DNA from: Heliopora coerulea
Taxonomy: Eukaryota > Cnidaria > Anthozoa > Scleralcyonacea > Helioporidae
DNA: 64,000 bases
Assembly: GCA_030142905.1 (NCBI GenBank)
Contig: JASJOG010000014.1
Coordinates: 558,001-622,000, forward strand
Reading direction: 5' to 3'
The notes beneath the pieces are model-generated. The model was not told the origin of the DNA and searched no databases. It saw only the letters and a list, made by a program, of their open reading frames with translations. Positions 57,167 through 64,000 of the stretch are shown here, piece after piece. The translations under genes were made by a program, and so were the position numbers. Numbering within the stretch: the first letter of the stretch is position 1; every line of letters begins with the position of its first letter.

Positions 57167-60100
57167 CTGAAACAACAAAAAATCAGAATCTTTGTATTGC
57201 AAAGCGCAGGTTACAAGAAGAATATATACCAGTTCTGTGTTTTCAAAAAGCACCTTTCTTTACTTCCATGAACATCTTAATGCACCTCATCTGCCTCGCT
57301 TGGAACCAAAGATTCATTTCAGTTCCGAACACTACGACGAGGCTAGTGAGACGCTTATAGAAGAATATTTTAAACGGTTGCCATAACGAATATGGCAATA
57401 AACGTGTGGGCGTGTCGCGTGTGTTGGTGTATAAATGTATAAATACATGTGCTGGCGTGCGTACGTAGGTACGTTTTTATGTGTGCATATATGCATACAT
57501 TTATATGCAGATATGTAGACAGGCATGATGTACACTCATGTATACCATTTTAACGTTATTATCGACTTATACGGTTTAATTAATCATTACCTATACCAAT
57601 TTTTAACATATCAACGGCATGTCGCAACGCACCAGCAACCCCAAATTACCCTTGGAGCGAAATCAGCACGTAATACCAAAAGACGTTTGTATTTATGCGT
57701 ATGGACGCCAGTTGATGTCTATATAAATTGATTTGTATGGACCTAGAAATCATGTCATTTCTACACGTCTGTGGTTGAAGTTATTAAAAAATTAATCATT
57801 GCCTGTTTTTACCCTGTGTAGTATCTCGTAACATCAGAAGATCGTACGACAAAATGATTTATGGGATTCCGTTTTCATACTGTAGGGAGAATAACCATGG
57901 CCTTGACTTTTTTTACCAACGTCAGCCTTTGATAGGCTTCCGCAGATGGCACAGGTCTTCTGCCTTAAAGATACTCTCTATCGTTATCAACCAGTAAATT
58001 ATCTTGCTCCGAATTTGATTTCCTGCTGTCTTACCATAACACACAAATCTGAAGGCTCGGTTCTTCGTGCAAATTTTTGCACGTGTAGTTGATACAAAGT
58101 ATTTGATGTTTGTTCAAAGCTATATAAACTTTGCCAACAAAAATTTTTTTGCTAATACTACCAAGCAATATACGAAGAATATTTGACTGAGCCGGGAGGT
58201 AAACTGCGGGCGTATCCCAAGCCGGCAGGAGGCATGCTACCCAGGAAAATTTTGGGCATTTTAAGCAAGATACTCTAGTGAAATTTGAAGAGGTCTAGTT
58301 TTACGGACTTCCTGGATAACAAAGGTCCGGATCATTTTATGTCTGTTTTGTAATTTGTAGGCTCTACCCATTATCCGATCGCGGCGGCCATTTTGCACGG
58401 TAAAGTCGTTCAAATCCAGTAAAAATACGCGAGGCAATGGACAAAAAATGTCAACAAGCCGCATTTTTGCCCTTTATTTGTCAAGATGTGTTGAATCGAT
58501 ACAATTTTTAAAAATGGCGTGTCCGTGGCCAATGCAATTTCAAAAATTCGGCGGATTTCAAAGAAGAGCTGTTTGGCGTCTTCAGGTACTTTGCAGCGTC
58601 CGGATCCGCACCACATTCCACCAGTTGAACACCCCTGATCTAAATATCCCTAAAATGCTCTTTGTTGCACCATGACCATCGTTGCGAGAAATTTGCACCT
58701 TTCTTGTTAAAAACTAAGCTAACCCCTCAAGCTTAGGAAGATAACCGCTCAGCTATTGCCAATCATATCTGTCTATAGTTGTCCATTATTATCTTTAGAC
58801 AGCAGATAATTTTTAAATCATGGCAAGCGTTTTATTGTTTTATTAAATTATTACAAGTGTTCAGATAATTTTTAAATTATTGCAAGTGTGTTATATTTCT
58901 CATTTCAAGAATTATTGAGGGTTACCGCAGCTTTCCAACCCCGCCCCCGATTGCTAAAGCCCTTACCTGAAATATAAAAAATCACTTTAGCAGTGTACGA
59001 AATGGGTGCAGGGTTGCTGGGTGGATCACAAGAGCTTTTTTTTTTTGTCTCCAGAAAATGAACTCGTTGGACTTTTCGCGACTTTTCAGTTGATTGATGA
59101 CACGTGTACTTTTCTTTGCGTTCTAGCGGTGGGACAGTGTGGAAGCAAAAAGATTACCGACATAAAAAATCGCACATGGAACTGTGGCGATTTATTTGAG
59201 AGGAGTAACTACCGGGAGCTCAGGGAGAATTTTTTTCTAAAATGTCAAGCACTTTCAAAGGGCCAACCAACCAACAATGCAATTATTTCGTTACATTTTT
59301 TCAATTTCTATAGTATTTCAAAATATAGAAGAAGCGGGGTCAGGTAAAGGCATTGAAATAAACAAAGACATTCACTGACCAGAAAGATATTTAATTTGAC
59401 GAGCTTTCGGCCACTAGACTGTGGTCTTGGACAGGTACAAGAGAAATGAGATTAGCAGTATTTAGATGTTATCATGCGGACGATTACGTCATTAGTTTAA
59501 AAATAGTTGTGATATATAAACCATAAGGCGGATAAGAATTGTAGTTAGCAGCGGCAATGATTTTTTATTAAGGTAGTGTATTGTTTTGCAGACGGTTTCT
59601 CGTTGTTTTCTGCGTCTTTGGTAGCTGCGGTGTGCCAGAATTCTAGTGTTTTTCGAATTCTGAAGTTACCTTTATGAATGCGTTTTCTTTTATCAAAGTC
59701 AATCTTGTGGTCGTATTTCCATGTGTGGTTTACGATAATTGAACCGCTAGTGGAATTGGTAACATTTCTAACATGTTTCCTTTTTTCGGGTTTCGAAGGA
59801 TCTTCCTGTCTCGCCTATGTAGCACCACGAGCAGTCTGCGCAGGGATCTTGTACACCACATTAGTTTGTTTATATGTTTCAACTCTGTGTTTGGGTGATG
59901 GGAAATGTTGTTGTTGTGTTTGTAGAGGTTTAGTCGTTACAGTGATGTCATATTTGCGTAAAGTTGTAGTTAACCTTTCGGTTATACCTTTAACGTATGG
60001 TAAGGTCGCGTAGCTCAAATGTTTCGTTGTCTCAGGTGGATTGACCGATCTGAAAAACTTGCCTACCAGTTTTTCAGGTGACGGTGCTGTGGAGGTTGAT

Positions 60101-63100
60101 CGTATGTTACTAATAACATTGTTGATGGTCGTCATAGTGTATCCGTTTATGCGTAGAGCATCAGTTACATGTTTTAATTCATTAGTTTTACCTTCTTCGG
60201 TGTTTGGTAAAGTCAAAGCTGTGTAAATTAACACCATGAAATGAAAATAGAGTACTGCGTAGGTACTGTTGAAATCGAAGTGAAATAATCGGAAAGTTCT
60301 GAGTAATGCCGAAATGTAAAGAGTAGTTTTCTAACGTTTCGAGCGAAGGCCCTTCGTCAGATAGAAAACTCTTTTTTTTCTCTCTGACGAAGGGCCTTTA
60401 CTCGAAACGTTAGAAAACTACTCTTGACATTTCGGCATTACTCAGACCTTTCCGATTATTACACTTCTGTAAATTAATGTCCTAGCGCTACTGCTTTTGT
60501 GTTTTCGGTCATGGTGTGAGTTAAAATCAAGGTATCTATCTGTATGTGTCGGTTTCCTGTAAACGTCAACACAAAGTATTCCGTTTCGTCTTAAAATGAT
60601 AGTATCGAGAAATGCAAGTATTTCGTTGTTTTCGTATGCGATTGTTAATTTTATGTTTTTGTCGATGGGGTTCAGTGCGTCGTGAAATGTCCAAACAGCA
60701 TTCTTGTTGAAGATTGAAAAGCTATCATCAACAAAGCGTTTTCAAACATTGGGACGGACAGGAGTTTGGTTGATGGCCATTTCTTCTGTGCTCTCCATGC
60801 AGATGTTTGCGACAATTGGGCTGACGGGACTTCCCATGGCACATCCATGTAGTTGTTTATAAGTCTTTCCTTCAAAAATAAAATAGTTGTTGGAGAGGAT
60901 GTAACTTAAAGGTGAAATTATATCGTCAATGTCAAGATTCGTTCTCGAACTCAAGGCGTTGTCTTCTTTAAGTTTCTTTCGGATGTAGTCACATGCTTCC
61001 TAAACCGGAACCGCTGTGAATAATGAAATGGCATCAAACGGTACCATGACTTCATCATCAGCGATGGCAACATCATTGACTTCTTTAGCAAACTCTATGG
61101 AATTCTGAACTGTGAAACCGTTGTCGTTTTGTATTGGAAAAATTATGTCCGCTAGGAACTTTGATGTGTTGTAGAGTGCTGAGCCGATAGAAGTGACGAT
61201 AAGTTTCAGTGGGTTGTCTTGTTTGTGCTGTTTGAATGATCCTCTTATGGCTGGTGGTGAACCGTCGGTGGAATGGAGCTTGCGAGAGGTTTTTTCTTCT
61301 AGTTTACCGTGGTTTTTGAGGTTTAGAAGACTTGCGTTTAATTCTCCTTCGATCTTTTTGAAAGGCTGCTTGGTGACTTTTTCGTAGGTTTTTTTATCAT
61401 TAAGTAATGTCCTCATTTTGTTGTCGTACTCATTTTGATCCATCACGACGAAACAATTTCCTTAATGATAAAAAATCTACGTAAAACCTAACCGAAAACA
61501 AAAAGCCAGTACAGCTAGGACATTAGTTCACAGAGCTTTGACTTTACCAAACACCGAAGAAGGAAACACTAATGAATTAAAACAAGTAACTAATGCTCTA
61601 CCCACAAACGGATACACTATGACGACTATCAACAATGTCATTAATAACATACGATCAACCTCCACCGCACCGTCACCTGAAAAACTGGTAGGCATGTTCT
61701 TCAGATCGGTCAATCCACCTGAGACAACGAAACAACTAAGCCACGTGACCTTACCATACGTTAAAAGTATAACCGAAAAGTTAACTAGAACTTTACGCAA
61801 ATATGACATCACTGTAACGACTAAACCTCTACAAACACTACAACAACATTTCCCATCATCCAAACACAGAGTTGAAACATATATACAAACTAATGTGGTG
61901 TACAAGATCCCTGCGCAGACTGCTCGTGGTGCTACATAGGAGAGACAGGAAGATCCTTCGAAACCCGAAAAAAGGAAACATGTTGGAAATGTTACCAATT
62001 ACAACAACGGTTCAAATATCGCGAACCACACATGGAAATAGGACCACAAGATTGACTTTGATAAAAGAAAACTCATTCATAAAGGTAACTTCAGAATTCG
62101 AAAAACACTAGAATTCTGACACAGCTACCAAAGGCGCAGAAAACAACGCGAAACCATTAGCGAAACAATACACTACCTTAATAAAAAATCATTGCCGCTG
62201 CTAGTTACAATTCTTATCCGCCTTATGGTTTATATATCACAACTATTTTTAACTAATGACGTAATCCTCCGCATGATAACATCTAAATACTGCTAATCTC
62301 ATTTCTCTTGTACCTGTCCAAGACCACAGTCTAGTAACCGAAAGCTCGTCAAATTAAATATCTTTCTGGTCAGTGAATGTCTTTGTTTATTTCAATTCTA
62401 CAGTACTGGTCGACACATCTAACTATGCGAGATACACCACCAGATCTGCTGTAATGTGCCTTTAGACGTGCGATTTTGTTCCACATGTTGTATGCTTTAA
62501 TCTTCCGAGAGCATCCCGAACGAGTTTGTCCAAAACATAATCAGAAATCTTGCATGGTACACTACTTGGAGTTATTGCATCCTCCAGAATAACAATCGCA
62601 GGATAGAAAATCACGCATGTTTATTCGCCATTAAATTTATCCCAACCAATTTTACAATTTCCAAATGAAACTACTCCCCGACTAGAGATGTTTTAGGTTA
62701 CATCACCGTCTGGAGGAAATTTTAAGACTCTTTTACTCATGCAATTTTGTGCTTTTTGACTGTCGTTCTGATGTTTGCGATAAAATCACAATATTCTCGA
62801 GGACGAACAGAAACAAATCATGAGCCAAAGTCTTGCTACGTAGACTAAGTGGGGGTAATTGCATACTTCAACATGACAATCGTGAGACAAAATTGTACGA
62901 GTATAAATGGACATTGAGGCATACCTGCTCTCGAGGGAACTCCTTAAAGTTTCCAGAGTTGGGCTGGTGTGCGGAACGTCTAAATCGCATCATTTGCTCC
63001 CCTGTTGAAAACGGATCGAAATGAGGATCGCCTGAAGGAATTTCAATCGCCACGTTTTCAGTGGCTAAAGTATTGGCAAAAGGAGTTGAAAAATCAGTAT

Positions 63101-63401
63101 CATGAGCCACCAGTTGACCAAAGTGGACGTGCATTTCGCTCAAGTCTTCCGTGCTCAAAATATCAGCGTTTTGTTGACAGAGAATGTTGGAAACGACTCT
63201 TGGATTTGGCCGAGTTTTTCCGGCGAGACTTTGATAACCATCGGAATAAGCTGGAGGAATTAGCCGATGTAGAGGAGACATAGTTTTCCCCCAGTTTGTA
63301 TGCTGTAAATTGTTGCCATGGCCACTGTATGAAGCATAAAGACCGGGTTTTTCTTCAATTCCCTGATTCTCGATTATGCTATTCTCTTCGCTTGGCTGGA
63401 T
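56009..63401 (-). CDS. animal haem peroxidase, last two exons visible
   Basis: Exons 63401-62925 and 57166-56009 join in phase 0 (FPREQ then INKVSSYLDLSVIYGS) into 544 codons and a stop, covering nearly the whole myeloperoxidase/peroxidasin-type domain. By residue in this fragment: distal Gln96, His100 and Asp101 (GQLVAHDTD), distal Arg226 (GDTRVNVQPG), proximal His325 (FRYGHSQV), then IQRGRDHGIPDYN and DRFWFEN. The two carboxylates that esterify haem in myeloperoxidase are Ala99 and Val229 here. Such enzymes oxidise halides or phenols with peroxide, usually secreted. Signal peptide and pro-region would lie upstream of the window. Subfamily not resolved. Confidence 0.9.
57170..59356. other. 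peroxidase intron, proximal part
   Basis: No gene. 58195-58280 holds GGCATGCTACCCAGGAAAAT, matching 52455-52480 (GGCATGCTGCCCCGGAAAAT), a dispersed repeat. Confidence 0.5.
59815..60237 (-). pseudogene. Penelope-like GIY-YIG segment, copy in element body
   Basis: 140-codon frame from LTLPNTEEGKTNELKHVTDA to NVVYKIPAQTARGAT and TAG, then IGETGRSFETRKK in the same frame, the YIG part. Interrupted at its start by a foldback element (60232-60467). Confidence 0.8.
60232..60467. mobile_element. foldback element with 10-bp target duplication
   Basis: TGTAAATTAA flanks it at 60222-60231 and 60468-60477. From about 60276 the sequence is a near-perfect hairpin (GAAGTGAAATAATCGGAAAG... and its inverse ending near 60466). 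Removing it with one flank restores the sequence of the inverted copy at about 61520-61535. Confidence 0.85.
60520..61446 (-). pseudogene. Penelope-like element 6 reverse transcriptase
   Basis: Frames 61446-61000, 60954-60742 and 60875-60540 in series. PPAIRGSFKQHKQ, then the palm A region SLFTAVPV followed by TAG, ACDYIRKKL, the QLHGCAMGSPVSP block, VVRPNV-like end with TGA in place of the expected Trp, then KRFVDDSFSIFN. Two nonsense changes, otherwise well preserved. Confidence 0.85.
61538..61939 (+). pseudogene. Penelope-like GIY-YIG segment, inverted copy
   Basis: 133-codon plus-strand frame nearly identical to 60237-59815 inverted (LPNTEEGNTNELKQVTNALP... QTARGAT then TAG, then GETGRSFETRKK). 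Not interrupted, so it gives the empty-site sequence for the foldback in the other arm. Confidence 0.8.
62455..62645. repeat. decayed TTAA-type MITE relative, copy 2
   Basis: GTGCCTTTAGACGTGCGATT near the left and AATCGCAGGATAGAAAATCA near the right resemble the ends of 54432-54620. Confidence 0.45.
62710..62905. repeat. decayed TTAA-type MITE relative, copy 3
   Basis: CTTTTACTCATGCAATTTTG and CAATCGTGAGACAAAATTGT echo the same ends in inverted order. Ends just before the peroxidase exon donor. Confidence 0.4.
62925..63401 (-). CDS. peroxidase penultimate exon
   Basis: Acceptor TTATTCAAG above 63401, donor GTATGC below 62925. 159 codons: a variable lead, YSGHGNNLQHTNWGK, LIPPAYSDG, PRVVSNIL, the distal GQLVAHDTDFSTPF, GDPHFDP, MMRFRRSA and FPREQ. 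Starts and ends in phase 0. Confidence 0.93.
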
Positions 63402-64000
63402 CTTGAATAAGAAAAACTACGTTAAAAACTTGTAGATCAAGTATGCATGGCGTACCACCAGTGAATTTCGGGTTCAGAATTTAATTTTTTTTGTTCGTTT
63501 GTTTGTTTGTGTACTAAAAGTCAAAGAATTGAGCAGGCAACAAGACAGCAAATGGTAACTTTTAAAAGCCATTCTTGATCTGTAAAGGTGTACATTACAT
63601 GCTAAATATTGCTAGGAATTTCCCATGAGACAAACTTCTGCAATTCATCTAAATAAGACCGGAATTTAATGACGTGTCAATTGTACCTTACGATGAAAAA
63701 TACTTCTCAATTTAGAACATTAGGATAGACTCTGGGCAGGAAATTTTTACTTCGATTACGAAGAAGAAAAAGAAGAAGAAGTAGCAGCAGCTATCAGTGT
63801 TCGGACTAATACTTTGAAGGAAGCTGAACTTCATATTCCTGCTCAGAAGAAGGCTTGCTTAGGGTTTGAAAACATTCTTGGGAATGGACATGCAAGGGAG
63901 AAATAGTCTGAAGTTATTTTCGGTGATAAAATCAAGAGTATAAAGGGTTAGGATTATGGTCTGGATGTTTTAACCGAAGACCGACGGACGGTGCTCAATG
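63402..64000. other. upstream peroxidase intron, no exon recognised
   Basis: No further peroxidase exon or signal peptide is visible on the minus strand, so the 5' exons should lie beyond the window. Confidence 0.5.

Larger units (their letters stand above)
59357..62398 (-). mobile_element. Penelope-like element 6 with inverted arms
   Basis: Lies in the peroxidase intron. Reading on the minus strand: RT (61446-60520) with FKQHKQDNPLKLIVTSIGSA, FDAISLFTAVPV, HGCAMGSPVSPIVANICM and KRFVDDSF (catalytic DD kept), then the GIY-YIG segment (60237-59815) with NVVYKIPAQTARGAT, and a 3' tail to 59357. The 3' half is repeated in opposite orientation at 61489-62398. Stops follow AVPV and precede KRFVDD. 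Inverted or tandem partial copies at the 5' side are typical of Penelope-like insertions. Confidence 0.85.

Noticed and set aside
57167..57253. Upstream extension of the peroxidase terminal-exon open frame to a Met at 57253
   Set aside because: These residues do not match peroxidases, while a good acceptor at 57167 joins the exon in phase to FPREQ.
59400..59440. Hammerhead in the Penelope-like element 6 tail (and its inverse at 62320-62360)
   Set aside because: The minus strand has CCGAAAGCTCGTC but the core position reads CTGTCCA, not CTGANGA, so catalysis is not expected.
60340..60420. CTGACGAAGGGCC...CGAAACGTTAG hairpin as a ribozyme
   Set aside because: Has a CTGACGA and a GAAA, but no NUH triplet opposite and no stem I pairing. 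It is better explained as the arms of the foldback element.

Overview
This is a window of AT-rich animal nuclear DNA. It has spliced genes with GT-AG introns, many degenerate retrotransposons, short inverted-repeat DNA elements and microsatellites. There are no operons, no CRISPR array and no bacterial-type genes. The retroelement mix (Penelope-like elements with GIY-YIG nucleases and hammerhead ribozymes, LINEs with a C-terminal zinc knuckle and nuclease-like domain, a gypsy element with a MYND finger) suggests an early-branching metazoan, most likely a cnidarian such as an anthozoan. That placement is inference.

Two host genes can be read. (1) On the + strand, a NIT2-type omega-amidase runs from about 24.5 to 51.6 kb. 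Its ten exons join without a frame break into about 286 residues, with the Glu/Lys/Cys catalytic triad intact. Almost all of its 27 kb is intron filled with mobile DNA. One exon is only 16 bp. (2) On the - strand, an animal haem peroxidase of the myeloperoxidase/peroxidasin superfamily has its last two exons at 63401-62925 and 57166-56009. Its N-terminus lies beyond the window. It keeps the catalytic histidines and arginine but lacks both carboxylates that normally esterify the haem.

Layout: 0.8-8.8 kb holds three same-strand copies of one LINE family. 9.4-9.7 kb is a hAT-like MITE. 10.0-12.4 kb is a second LINE type ending in a C2H2 finger. 12.4-20.8 kb has no gene, only a GATA microsatellite and palindromes. 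20.9-22.8 kb is a Penelope-like relic cut by a Tigger-like MITE. 24.5-51.6 kb is the NIT2-like gene, whose introns carry several MITE families, a Penelope-like cluster (32.1-38.5 kb) and a complete but dead gypsy LTR element (44019-49427). 56.0-63.4 kb is the peroxidase, whose last intron holds a Penelope-like element with inverted arms, itself cut by a foldback element.

The most interesting content is in 34.0-38.4 kb. Five sequences there fold as type I hammerhead ribozymes (CTGANGA core, GAAA, tiny stem III, GTC or GTA cleavage triplet, complementary stem I), and a sixth has a mutated core. They sit in or beside Penelope-like terminal repeats and between long (TA)n tracts. Hammerheads in Penelope-like terminal repeats are already known as a class. 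These copies, their variant stem II closing pair and a possible core-blocking sequence in one of them are worth testing.
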